Part shown: positions 1 to 6,824 of the stretch, in pieces | Position numbering within the stretch: position 1 is the stretch's first letter | Layout of the letters: each line of letters begins with the position of its first letter | DNA from: Bacteroidales bacterium | GTDB lineage: Bacteria > Bacteroidota > Bacteroidia > Bacteroidales > VadinHA17 | Length of the DNA stretch: 7,066 nucleotides | Reading direction: 5' to 3' | Assembly: GCA_015486475.1 (NCBI GenBank) | Contig: WFRO01000349.1 | Coordinates: 1-7,066, forward strand | Position numbers and translations under genes: made by a program | Notes under the pieces: model-generated | What the model saw: the letters and a program-made list of their open reading frames with translations, nothing else | Database searches by the model: none | Told to the model about the DNA's origin: nothing

Positions 1-1595
1 CGGAAGACCGCCCGCTGCTCTTTCTGCCGCCAGGTGACCGCCAGGTGCTCGACGCTGCAGTCCTTGATGAGCGAGAAACCGTTGCCCAGGTACAGGAACC
101 CGTTGGAGAGGGCCATGGCAGGGTCGTGCTTCAGGTCGGCGGGCACCTCCACCATCGTTTCCTCGCCGCAGCCGGCCGAGTACCAGAGGCCCTGTGATGC
201 TGTCGGGAAGGCGATCTCCACGGCCCCGTCGGCCGGGCGGTCGCAGGAGATATCCAGGCGCCATAGATGATCATTCATCCGGTGCACCACAACCTTCCAG
301 GAGGCCGCCCGCACGAAGAGCGACAGCGGCAGGTAATCATCCTTTCCTTCCGGGGGAACAAAACGCTTCGTCGCCTCCACCCGGCCGCTGTGCGTGTCCA
401 CACGCAGCGAGCTGTCGCCGGCGGGGATATAAGGTTTCAGGGCGTCAAAGATCTTCTTCAGGTACATACGGGCATTGGCCACCTCGTTGGCCGTGTACTG
501 CACCTCCACGAGCCAGGGCGTCCAGCCGCTCGAGTCGGACACCTCGGAGAGAAAGAGATGCCGCCACGCCTCCTTCAGCCATGAGAGCACTTTCTGCAAT
601 AACGATGGTTCCATCTGCTTCTGCACATGATCCGTCAGCTTCTCTGCCGCCAGCACCTCGCCCCGCAGCCGGTAGCTGAGGGCGCGCGTGATGCCGTCGG
701 TCTCCACGCCGCTGCGCTGCCTTCCCATCCACATGAAAGGCCCGCAGACCGACATGTTCCAGGTGCCCTCAGGGATAAACTTCGCATCGGGGATGTGATA
801 ATCCTTGTCCTTCTTCAGGATCTCCACCAGCTCGGAGATGGTCACGAATTTATAACCTTGTTTCTCCAATTCTTCAATGCGGGCAATACTCTTCTGCTCC
901 TGCTCCGGCAGGAAATAGAAATCACTGTTGTAGTCGAGGGTGTTGAACACCTCGCCGTCGTCGAGGAACGACCATTCCCAGTCCAGGTTTTTCAGCTCTT
1001 TTTTACCGCCGCCCATCCATCCCAGGATCTCATCCCCGCCGTAGCGCACCCGCACCAGCGGCAGGGTAGCACCTCGATACCAGCTGTAAGGATCGGAGCT
1101 GGTCACCACCACATCGTAGAGGCCTTGCAGGGCCGACGCCAGCCCCGGCGAGTACTGGATCTCCTGGCCGAAGAAGACCCGCGAGCGCTGCAGGCCGTAT
1201 TTCTTCAGCACCTCGTCCGACATCTGCACCGACCGCTGCAGGTCGAGGGCGGGATAGCCGATGAAGAACTGGTCGGAATAATGAGCGATGACCAATTCTA
1301 TCTGGCCCCGGGCGATCAATTTCTTCAGCAATTTCAGCGCCTCAGGATACTCTTTGGCCATGGTCCCGATGGCGTAGCCCTGGAACTCCAGGTCGGCCCG
1401 GTAGCGGGGGTGTTTCTCAAAGAACCTCAGCGCCGGAAGCAACGACTCCCGCACGATGCGGGCCTCGATCCGGTAATCCCCCGCCACATACTGGAAATTG
1501 TAATGGAACAGGCCGATGGCATATTTGGGTTTCTCCCCCGCCCGGGAGAGGAGGGAGAAAGCAAGGAAAAAGAAAAGAAGGAAATATTTTTTCAT
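1..1595 (-). CDS. Exported GH57-like glycoside hydrolase, C-terminus beyond window (partial)
   Basis: The minus-strand frame is open from ATG at 1595 to the window edge, giving 531 codons without a stop. Residues 1-19 are a signal peptide: a KK start, a Leu/Phe-rich core, then SRAGE with no lipobox cysteine. The mature part resembles the GH57 / GH38 N-terminal fold. H31 is in an HYN motif where GH57 has HQP. A GQIEL motif (97-101) matches the second GH57 motif (GQ-E-[LI]). E145 in FGQEIQYSP lies where the GH57 nucleophile motif falls. LDDGE (211-215) matches the DDGE acid/base motif of GH57 4-alpha-glucanotransferases and amylases. EAWRHLFLSEVSDSSGW (342-358) recalls the helical segment after the barrel, and residues from about 390 look like beta-sandwich. 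Motifs 1 and 3 are divergent, so catalysis and substrate are unproven. The start lies 49 bp after the upstream GH3-GDPD stop, which suggests one transcript. No Shine-Dalgarno sequence is present. The ORF is certain; the family is probable. Confidence 0.8.
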   Translation of the reverse strand, partial: MKKYFLLFFFLAFSLLSRAGEKPKYAIGLFHYNFQYVAGDYRIEARIVRESLLPALRFFEKHPRYRADLEFQGYAIGTMAKEYPEALKLLKKLIARGQIELVIAHYSDQFFIGYPALDLQRSVQMSDEVLKKYGLQRSRVFFGQEIQYSPGLASALQGLYDVVVTSSDPYSWYRGATLPLVRVRYGGDEILGWMGGGKKELKNLDWEWSFLDDGEVFNTLDYNSDFYFLPEQEQKSIARIEELEKQGYKFVTISELVEILKKDKDYHIPDAKFIPEGTWNMSVCGPFMWMGRQRSGVETDGITRALSYRLRGEVLAAEKLTDHVQKQMEPSLLQKVLSWLKEAWRHLFLSEVSDSSGWTPWLVEVQYTANEVANARMYLKKIFDALKPYIPAGDSSLRVDTHSGRVEATKRFVPPEGKDDYLPLSLFVRAASWKVVVHRMNDHLWRLDISCDRPADGAVEIAFPTASQGLWYSAGCGEETMVEVPADLKHDPAMALSNGFLYLGNGFSLIKDCSVEHLAVTWRQKEQRAVF

Positions 1596-1613
1596 GGTTA
1601 GTGGTTTGTTGTT
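1596..1613 (-). promoter_or_regulatory. A/C-rich leader abutting the start codon, no Shine-Dalgarno
   Basis: On the minus strand the 18 bases before the ATG read AACAACAAACCACTAACC. They contain no purine-rich anti-16S match and almost no self-pairing potential. The MFS gene also has AACCAC-type sequence directly against its ATG (6824-6887). Unstructured, SD-less leaders are common in Bacteroidota, so this probably keeps the start codon open. The role is inferred. Confidence 0.35.
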
Positions 1614-1614
1614 A

Positions 1615-1662
1615 ATCGCATTATCGCATTATCTCTTCATCGCATCATCTCTTTATCGCTTT
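1615..1662. repeat. Six-unit 8-bp quasi-tandem array overlapping a gene end
   Basis: On the plus strand, six consecutive 8-mers start at 1615, 1623, 1631, 1639, 1647 and 1655. Each begins with ATC and fits ATCKCWTY or a close variant; the first two are identical (ATCGCATT). The array fills most of the 49-bp gap between the GH3-GDPD stop (1645-1647) and the next gene. It also runs into the coding sequence, so the final KAIKR residues are encoded by repeat units. It has no dyad with a T-tract, so it is not an intrinsic terminator. Confidence 0.8.
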
Positions 1663-4600
1663 ATCGATCATCCTTATCAACTTTTCCGGCTCATCCGTCT
1701 GTATGCCGTCGGTGCCCAGCTTCAGGATCTTCTGCCACTCTTTTTCGCCTCCCTTGTCCTCATCGACGAACACCATGATGCCCCGTTCATGGGCCAGTTG
1801 CATATATTTTTCGTTCAACTCGCCCATGTCGGTGGCCAGCACCTGCGGATGCACCTTCTCAGCCACGGCAGGGATGTTCCTTGCCGGTCCGGGGTCGGGC
1901 ATGGGGATACAGGCGGGACAAACCTTTTGCAACTCCAGGATCACATCCATCCGGGTGGCGGGGATGTACCATACCACATCCTGCTCCATGCCGTATTTCC
2001 GTATGATGGCCGAGATCTCCTTCACATACGGTTCTTTCAGGTCGAGGTAGATGCCGATCTTCCCCCTGCACAGCTCCAGGATCTCTTCCAGGGTGGGTAT
2101 CCGTTCTTCCTTCCATTGTGGTCCGACGCGGCTGCCGATATCCATTTTCTTTAGTTCGGCGAGGGTGAAATCCCCTACCCTGCCGTGCATTCCCGGCACA
2201 TACTTATCCACCGTACTGTTGTGCAGACTGACGAACCGGCCGTCCTGGGTGCGCCGCACATCGATCTCCACAAAGTCACAGCCCAGCTCAATGGCTTTCC
2301 GGTAGGCGGCCAGGGTGTTCTCCGGGATGCCCCTGTGGGCGCCGCGATGTGCGATGACATAGGTATTCCCGTGAAGGGGCTGACGCGCCAGTCCTTTGAT
2401 CTTTTCTGAAAGGTCCATGATCTTTCTATCCTTTATATCTCCCGATGACGCTCCCACACGCAGCTCCACTTTCCCGCGGGGCGTTACAAATTCATTTTTA
2501 GTGGTGTCCCAGTAAGCCAGTGCTTTCAGGGGGAAGGCAAGAGCGATCCTGCGGCTTTCTCCGGCTTTCAGCGGGATCCTCCGGAAAGCCACCAGTTGCT
2601 GGTCCGGGCGTGTCACGGGCGCATCCGTCACACGGGCATAGAGCTGCACCACCTCTTCACCGTCGCGGTTGCCGCTGTTCTGCACCTCCACCTGCACCCG
2701 CACCGTATCATACGGGCCGTATTCGTCAGGCAGGATCTGCATCTTGCCATAGGTGAACTTCGTGTAGCTGAGGCCATGGCCAAAGACATACAGTGGTTTC
2801 GGTTCTGCCGGGTCCAGGCCGGCCAGTTTCGAATAGTACATGTAAGTCCTTCCTTTCCGTATGTCATAGTCGCTGATGTCCGGCAGTTGCTTTACCGAGC
2901 GGTAGATCGTCAGGGGCAGGCGTCCCGCCGGGTTGTGATCGCCCAGGAGCACGTCGGCCAGGGCATGGCCACCCTCCTCGCCATTGCAGAAAGTTTCGAC
3001 GATGGCCGGCACATCCTCTGCCAGGCGGGGGATAGACACGGGTCCTCCGTTCTGCAGCACCAGCACCGTACGGGGGTTGGCCTTCAGCACGGCCCGCACC
3101 AGGTCGGCCTGGTCGCCCGGTAGCGCCAGCGACGACCGGTCGCGTCCCTCACCCTCCACGGCGTCGTCGATGCCGGCCACCACCACTGCCACATCGGCCC
3201 GGCGGGCTGCCGCCACCGCTTTGTCAAACTTGTGCGGATCGGGAATGCCTCCCCACAGACGCACCCGTCCTTTATACCAAAGCTGAACGAACTCCAGCCG
3301 CAGGTCGTAGGCGCGGCCTTTCACCAGTTCCACCTTTACGGCTACCGACGAACGGTTGCGATTCTTCCCCCGGTCGATGATCTTGCGGCCGTCGAGCCAG
3401 AGACGCATGATATCGTCAAAATCCCCGCCCATATAATAGGTGCCGGTGACCGGAGAGATGAAACGGCCCGTCCAGCGGATCGCATAATACTGTTTGGGGA
3501 CCCCTTCACCGGGCGAGCCTTTGCCGAAGTTGAAGTCGATGATACTGTCTATCCGCGTAAAAACCGGCTTGCCCGAAAGAGAGGTGTCGGCAAAATATTC
3601 TCCCCGCAGACCATGGCCTTTCTCCGAGGGAGGCACCAGCAGACGGGCCGGGACAGGTGGCAGGGTGATCTTCACGCCGGTGCCTTTTTCATAGATCACC
3701 CGTTCTTCTCCAAGTGCATCACGCAACCCCTCCAGCGGCGAGACAGCATGGGAGTATTTGCCGGTATATCCGCCCAGCAGCGCCACATCAGCCAGGGGGC
3801 CTATGACCGCCACGGTGCCGGTATTTTTTTTGTCAAGGGGCAGAAGATCGTCGTCATTCTTCAGCAGGATGATGGCCTCACGTGCCACACGGCGGGCCAG
3901 GGCCCGGTGTCCGGGGCTGTCCACCACGTCCATGGGGATGCGGTTGTAAGTCACTCGGTCCGGAGGATCATACAGGCCCAGCATGAAACGCGAGAGAAGG
4001 ATGCGCCGCACCGCCGTGTCGATGGCCGCCTCCGTGACGATGTTATGTTGCGCCAGATAGGGCAGGTTTTCCTTGAAATAGTCACCGCACTCGATGTCGA
4101 TGCCGGCATTGACGGCAGCGGTGATCGCCTCCCGCTCATTGGCCACCCAATGGTGCCCTTCAAACAGGTCTTTGATCCCGTTGCAGTCGGTGACCACCGT
4201 GCCGGGAAAGCCCCATTCCCTGCGCAGTACATCGGTGAGCAACCATTTGTTAGCGATGCAGGGGACGCCGTTCAGACTGTTGTAGGCAGCCATGATGCCC
4301 ATGGCGTGATCCTCCTTCACCAGGATCTCATACGGTTTCAAATAGTATTCCCGCAACAGTTCCTCATCGATCTCCGAGGAACCGTTGTGGCGGTCCCATT
4401 CCTCGTTGTTGGCCACAAAATGCTTCGGGGCGGCAATGGCTTTGAGATAATGCGGGTCCTCTCCCTGAACGCCTCTCACCCACGCACCGGCGATGGCTGC
4501 CGTGAGAGTAGGATCCTCGCCGTAACACTCGTGGGTACGTCCCCAGCGTGGATCGCGCGCCAGCTCCACCACCGGCGCCCAGAAGGTAAGACCTATCCCC

Positions 4601-4998
4601 GGATACCTGCTGTTGAAGAAAGCCCTCGCTTCGGCAGAGACGGCCGCCCCGATGCTGTCCGCCAGGGCCGGATCCCAGGTGGCAGCCTGCGCTATGGCAT
4701 GCGGAAAGACCGTGTTCACATTTCCTTTCCCTACACAATGGGCCGAAAGTCCCGACCAGGGATACCCCGGGATATTAAAACGCGGCAGATCGTGGGGGGT
4801 GCGGCTCATCATCTGGCTTACCTTCTCCTCCAGGGTCATGCGCGAGAGCAGGTCATCCACCCGCACGGAAAAAGGAAGATCGGGGTCCTGGTAAGGAAAA
4901 AGATCCCGCTGCTGCGCCTGTGCAGACCATGCTGAGAGTAAAAAGAGCAAGCCCAGCAGTAAATGCACGGAACGGCATACAAACGGATCGCGGGCCAT
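1645..4998 (-). CDS. Exported GH3 glycosidase (PA14 insert) fused to a GDPD domain
   Basis: This is a 1117-residue protein. Residues 1-28 are a signal peptide (Leu-rich core, AQA|Q cleavage). The GH3 N-terminal barrel spans about 33-345, with RDPRWGR (148-154), KHF (192-194) and the nucleophile D271 in VVTDC. The GH3 C-terminal sandwich (about 365-460 and 590-700) is split by a PA14 domain (about 462-585: GLRGEYF, then GGDFDD near 524-529). The acid/base is probably E615 or E617 in EGEGRDR. An Fn3-like domain follows (about 765-860). The first 865 residues thus form a complete GH3 of the beta-glucosidase/beta-xylosidase type. Residues about 878-1117 form a complete GDPD domain: HRG (H884, R885), PEN (892-894), EID (E911, D913), H926 and D986 in YLDLKE. 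GDPDs hydrolyse glycerophosphodiesters to an alcohol and glycerol 3-phosphate. The substrate of the fusion is unknown. The gap at residues 81-90 (WSGLSAHCVG) departs from the usual W-E-LHG motif. The only upstream in-frame ATG is at 4998, and the signal peptide supports it. Confidence 0.95.
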   Translation of the reverse strand: MARDPFVCRSVHLLLGLLFLLSAWSAQAQQRDLFPYQDPDLPFSVRVDDLLSRMTLEEKVSQMMSRTPHDLPRFNIPGYPWSGLSAHCVGKGNVNTVFPHAIAQAATWDPALADSIGAAVSAEARAFFNSRYPGIGLTFWAPVVELARDPRWGRTHECYGEDPTLTAAIAGAWVRGVQGEDPHYLKAIAAPKHFVANNEEWDRHNGSSEIDEELLREYYLKPYEILVKEDHAMGIMAAYNSLNGVPCIANKWLLTDVLRREWGFPGTVVTDCNGIKDLFEGHHWVANEREAITAAVNAGIDIECGDYFKENLPYLAQHNIVTEAAIDTAVRRILLSRFMLGLYDPPDRVTYNRIPMDVVDSPGHRALARRVAREAIILLKNDDDLLPLDKKNTGTVAVIGPLADVALLGGYTGKYSHAVSPLEGLRDALGEERVIYEKGTGVKITLPPVPARLLVPPSEKGHGLRGEYFADTSLSGKPVFTRIDSIIDFNFGKGSPGEGVPKQYYAIRWTGRFISPVTGTYYMGGDFDDIMRLWLDGRKIIDRGKNRNRSSVAVKVELVKGRAYDLRLEFVQLWYKGRVRLWGGIPDPHKFDKAVAAARRADVAVVVAGIDDAVEGEGRDRSSLALPGDQADLVRAVLKANPRTVLVLQNGGPVSIPRLAEDVPAIVETFCNGEEGGHALADVLLGDHNPAGRLPLTIYRSVKQLPDISDYDIRKGRTYMYYSKLAGLDPAEPKPLYVFGHGLSYTKFTYGKMQILPDEYGPYDTVRVQVEVQNSGNRDGEEVVQLYARVTDAPVTRPDQQLVAFRRIPLKAGESRRIALAFPLKALAYWDTTKNEFVTPRGKVELRVGASSGDIKDRKIMDLSEKIKGLARQPLHGNTYVIAHRGAHRGIPENTLAAYRKAIELGCDFVEIDVRRTQDGRFVSLHNSTVDKYVPGMHGRVGDFTLAELKKMDIGSRVGPQWKEERIPTLEEILELCRGKIGIYLDLKEPYVKEISAIIRKYGMEQDVVWYIPATRMDVILELQKVCPACIPMPDPGPARNIPAVAEKVHPQVLATDMGELNEKYMQLAHERGIMVFVDEDKGGEKEWQKILKLGTDGIQTDEPEKLIRMIDKAIKR

Positions 4999-5112
4999 GA
5001 TGGCAGGGGTTAGGTTTTACAAGATGTGAAATAAGGAAAACCGCACCTCATATACCACTAAAATATTCACCAATAGTTAAATAATCTTGTTGGGAGTGCG
5101 TACCTTTACAGA

Positions 5113-5126
5113 ACTTTTACAAAAGT
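5113..5126. promoter_or_regulatory. Near-perfect 14-bp palindrome overlapping the -7 box
   Basis: ACTTTTACAAAAGT has perfect 6-bp arms around a 2-bp centre. It overlaps the candidate -7 box at 5120-5127, so a protein bound here would compete with RNA polymerase. An AT-rich palindrome of this size can also arise by chance. The operator role is inferred. Confidence 0.25.
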
Positions 5127-5148
5127 AATTCTCAGATACATCTACAAC
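5120..5148 (-). promoter_or_regulatory. Candidate Bacteroidota-type promoter of the GH3-GDPD gene
   Basis: On the minus strand, 5127-5120 reads TACTTTTG, an exact match to the Bacteroidota -7 consensus TAnnTTTG. A GTTG at 5148-5145 could serve as the -33 element (consensus TTTG). The gap between them is 17 bp, slightly shorter than the usual 19-21. Transcription would start near 5113-5115 and leave a leader of roughly 115 bases before the ATG at 4998. The phased palindromes lie just upstream. Confidence 0.45.
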
Positions 5149-5179
5149 GCATTATATATCTTCATATTACAAGACACAA

Positions 5180-5213
5180 ACTACGTAGCTAACTACGTAG
5201 TCAACTACGTAGT
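5180..5213. promoter_or_regulatory. Three phased ACTACGTAG(T) palindromes, 12-bp period
   Basis: ACTACGTAG occurs at 5180, 5192 and 5204, exactly 12 bp apart, with 3-bp linkers CTA and TCA. The third copy is the full perfect palindrome ACTACGTAGT. The block ends about 31 bp upstream of the proposed -33 element of the GH3-GDPD gene. That position, spacing and dyad symmetry suit cooperative binding by a dimeric transcription factor, probably an activator. I do not know the cognate regulator, and no regulator gene is in the window. Confidence 0.55.
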
Positions 5214-5227
5214 TTCACACAGAACTG

Positions 5228-5239
5228 ATCTTTAAAGAT
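5228..5239. promoter_or_regulatory. Perfect 12-bp palindrome ATCTTTAAAGAT
   Basis: A perfect AT-rich 12-bp palindrome lies 15 bp beyond the three phased ACTACGTAG copies. It may be a second regulator site. AT-rich palindromes are common by chance, so support is weak. Confidence 0.25.
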
Positions 5240-5306
5240 TGCCTTTCAGTTTATTACAGCAAAAGATCCGATCCCCTTTATGACAAGGTATGCCGAAAGA
5301 CAGAAA

Positions 5307-5330
5307 CTTATCAACCCTTCAACTTATCAA
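5307..5330. repeat. Three-unit 8-bp array, distal half
   Basis: Three 8-mers on the plus strand: CTTATCAA, CCCTTCAA and CTTATCAA, starting at 5307, 5315 and 5323. They belong to the same repeat type as the array at 5461-5492. The hairpin element at 5331-5460 sits exactly between the two. Confidence 0.75.
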
Positions 5331-5460
5331 TCCCGAATTTCCCGGATCTTGATCCGTCTGAAATTCGAGCCCGTCCGAACGGATGACTCCCTGTCTGCCG
5401 CCAGGCAGGCGTTCATCCGGGCGGGGATGCTCGCAAATGCCGTTAGTAGCATTTGCGGCA
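5331..5460. repeat. 130-bp three-hairpin (REP/MITE-like) element
   Basis: Three separate inverted repeats fill this stretch. Hairpin 1: outer arms CGAATTTC (5334-5341) and GAAATTCG (5360-5367), perfect, enclosing CGGATC/GATCCG (5343-5348 and 5351-5356) with a TT loop. Hairpin 2: outer arms CGGATGA (5380-5386) and TCATCCG (5413-5419), perfect, enclosing CCTGTCTG/CAGGCAGG (5390-5397 and 5402-5409, one G-T pair) with a CCGC loop. Hairpin 3: CGCAAATGC (5432-5440) and GCATTTGCG (5449-5457), perfect, with an 8-base loop. No T-tract follows on either strand, so these are not typical intrinsic terminators. Clustered palindromes between repeat halves resemble REP or MITE elements. Hairpins at the end of the MFS transcript might also protect the mRNA 3' end. 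Confidence 0.7.
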
Positions 5461-5492
5461 CTTATCAACTCTTCAACTCATCAACTTATCAA
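5461..5492. repeat. Four-unit 8-bp array at the MFS gene end
   Basis: Four 8-mers of the form CTYWTCAA start at 5461, 5469, 5477 and 5485. The first and last are identical (CTTATCAA). The last unit contains the MFS stop codon (5489-5491), so the array begins exactly at the 3' end of the gene. On the mRNA strand the units read TTGATAAG and variants. Confidence 0.8.
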
Positions 5493-6823
5493 CTTTTTTT
5501 CATCATCACTTTCTCCAGCGCCTCCAGCGAATGGCCTTTGGTCTCGGTAAGGAAACGGCGGAAATAAAAGAAGCTGATGAAGGTGATCGCGGCATAGACG
5601 ACGAAGACATAGCCGGTGCCGTTCTGAAAATTCTTTGCGATGACGGGAAAAAGGAAAGAGATGAGCACATTGAAAAACCAATGGGAAAAAGAGCCGATGG
5701 AGGTGCCCCGGGCCCGGATGTTGTTGGGGAACATCTCGGCCAGCAGCACCCAGATGACCGCCCCCTGCGAGGAGGCGAAGAAAGCGATGAAACCGACGAG
5801 CAGGAACATCAGGAGCAGACCTTCAAAATGCTGCCCCAGGTAAGCCCACGCAAAAATGGCCAGAAAAACGGACATCCCCAGCGAGCCGATGAGCAGCATC
5901 TTCTTGCGGCCGATGCGGTCGATGATGCGCATGGCCACAATGGTGAAAAGCAGGTTGACCAGGCCGATGACCACTACCTGTCCCAGGGCAGAATTGGTGG
6001 AAAAACCTGCCGCCCGGAAGATATCGGTCGTATAGTACATGATGGTGTTGATCCCGGTGAACTGGTTGAAGAAGCCGATGGAGATACCGATGAGTACCAG
6101 CTTGAGGTAAGGCTTTTTGAAGAGATAGACATTTTTGGAGATCACCTCCTCATCGAGCGAGGCCCGTATCTCCTGCAACACCTGCTCTGTGTCGGCTTCG
6201 GGGTTGACGGTGGCGATCACCCCGAGGGCCTCCTCCATACGTCCCTGTTTGACGAGCCAGCGGGGACTGCGTTTCACAAAGAGGAGCATGCCGAAGAAAA
6301 GGAGCGCCGGCAGCACTTCGGCCAGGAACATCCAGCGCCAGTTGTTGGGACCTGTGTTAAGAAGCAGCCAGTCGGAGAAAAAGGCCACCAGGACGCCCAG
6401 GACGATGGCAAGCTGGAAAGTGAGGGTCAGACGCCCCCGCATCTTCGGCGGCGCGATCTCGGAGATGTACATCGGGGCCAGCACCGACGAGCCCCCCACA
6501 GCCAGTCCGCCAAGGAAACGAAAGACCACAAAGGTATTGAAACGATGGGCCAGACCCGTACCCAGGGCCGATACAAGGAAGAGCAGGGCCAGCAACATCA
6601 GCATGGCCCGTCGCCCGTAACGGTCGCCGGGACGCCCGACCAGCAGGGCGCCGAAGACACAGCCTACCAGCGCCGAGCTGACAGCCCATCCCTGACCGGC
6701 ACCGCTCAGGGCAAAATATTTGGTAAAAAAAGGCATCGCCCCGTTGATCACGGCCGTATCAAAACCGAACAGCAGCCCGCCCAGGGCAGCCGTGGCAGTG
6801 TAGAGGTAAAGGCTTCGTCGCAT
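5489..6823 (-). CDS. MFS sugar transporter, sugar porter family
   Basis: A 444-residue inner-membrane protein with about 12 hydrophobic segments and a central cytoplasmic loop (about 184-240). It has the sugar porter (XylE/GLUT-type) signatures: GFD (20-22), GRPGDRYGRR (63-72), RGRL (129-132), SPRWL (186-190, of PESPRW), QFTGIN (254-259, sugar-binding helix 7), DRIGRKK (302-308), AEMFPNNIRARG (362-373) and ETKGHSLE (427-434). Family members mostly import monosaccharides by H+ symport, and some are facilitators. The exact sugar cannot be read from sequence. Length and motifs are complete and nothing suggests damage. The start at 6823 is the one that precedes helix 1 correctly. No Shine-Dalgarno sequence is present; a 7-bp repeat array abuts the ATG. 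The exported glycosidases downstream suggest that it takes up their products. The 490-bp spacer, with its own candidate promoter, suggests separate transcription from them. Confidence 0.95.
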   Translation of the reverse strand: MRRSLYLYTATAALGGLLFGFDTAVINGAMPFFTKYFALSGAGQGWAVSSALVGCVFGALLVGRPGDRYGRRAMLMLLALLFLVSALGTGLAHRFNTFVVFRFLGGLAVGGSSVLAPMYISEIAPPKMRGRLTLTFQLAIVLGVLVAFFSDWLLLNTGPNNWRWMFLAEVLPALLFFGMLLFVKRSPRWLVKQGRMEEALGVIATVNPEADTEQVLQEIRASLDEEVISKNVYLFKKPYLKLVLIGISIGFFNQFTGINTIMYYTTDIFRAAGFSTNSALGQVVVIGLVNLLFTIVAMRIIDRIGRKKMLLIGSLGMSVFLAIFAWAYLGQHFEGLLLMFLLVGFIAFFASSQGAVIWVLLAEMFPNNIRARGTSIGSFSHWFFNVLISFLFPVIAKNFQNGTGYVFVVYAAITFISFFYFRRFLTETKGHSLEALEKVMMKKS

Positions 6824-6824
6824 G

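Larger units (their letters stand above)
4999..5488. other. 490-bp gene-free spacer between the MFS and GH3-GDPD genes
   Basis: I see no convincing gene here on either strand. The plus-strand frame starting at 5280 reads through hairpin and repeat DNA and has no family-like content. From high to low coordinates the spacer holds an 8-bp repeat array, a three-hairpin element, a second 8-bp array, a 12-bp palindrome, three phased 10-bp palindromes, a candidate promoter, and an approximately 110-base AT-rich leader of the GH3-GDPD gene with no Shine-Dalgarno sequence. Confidence 0.75.

Noticed and set aside
627..2154. Plus-strand open frames opposite the GH57-like gene and the GDPD domain
   Set aside because: The minus strand codes for recognisable proteins over the same bases, and the plus-strand translations look like shadow sequence.
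3232..4935. 567-codon plus-strand open frame
   Set aside because: It lies wholly opposite the well-conserved GH3 gene, its translation shows no family motifs or plausible fold, and such antisense frames are common in GC-rich genes.
5101..5108. Plus-strand promoter box TACCTTTA
   Set aside because: It is one mismatch from TAnnTTTG but has no -33 element at the right distance and no plus-strand gene downstream.
5180..5213. Short CRISPR-like array
   Set aside because: The repeats are 9-10 bp with 3-bp linkers, far too short for CRISPR repeats and spacers, and there is no cas gene in the window.
5331..5460. Intrinsic transcription terminators after the MFS gene
   Set aside because: The hairpins are good, but none is followed by a T-tract on the minus or plus strand.
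5280..5567. Possible small plus-strand gene in the spacer
   Set aside because: It crosses two 8-bp arrays, the hairpin block and the end of the MFS gene. The repeated ST/YQL residues come from the repeats.
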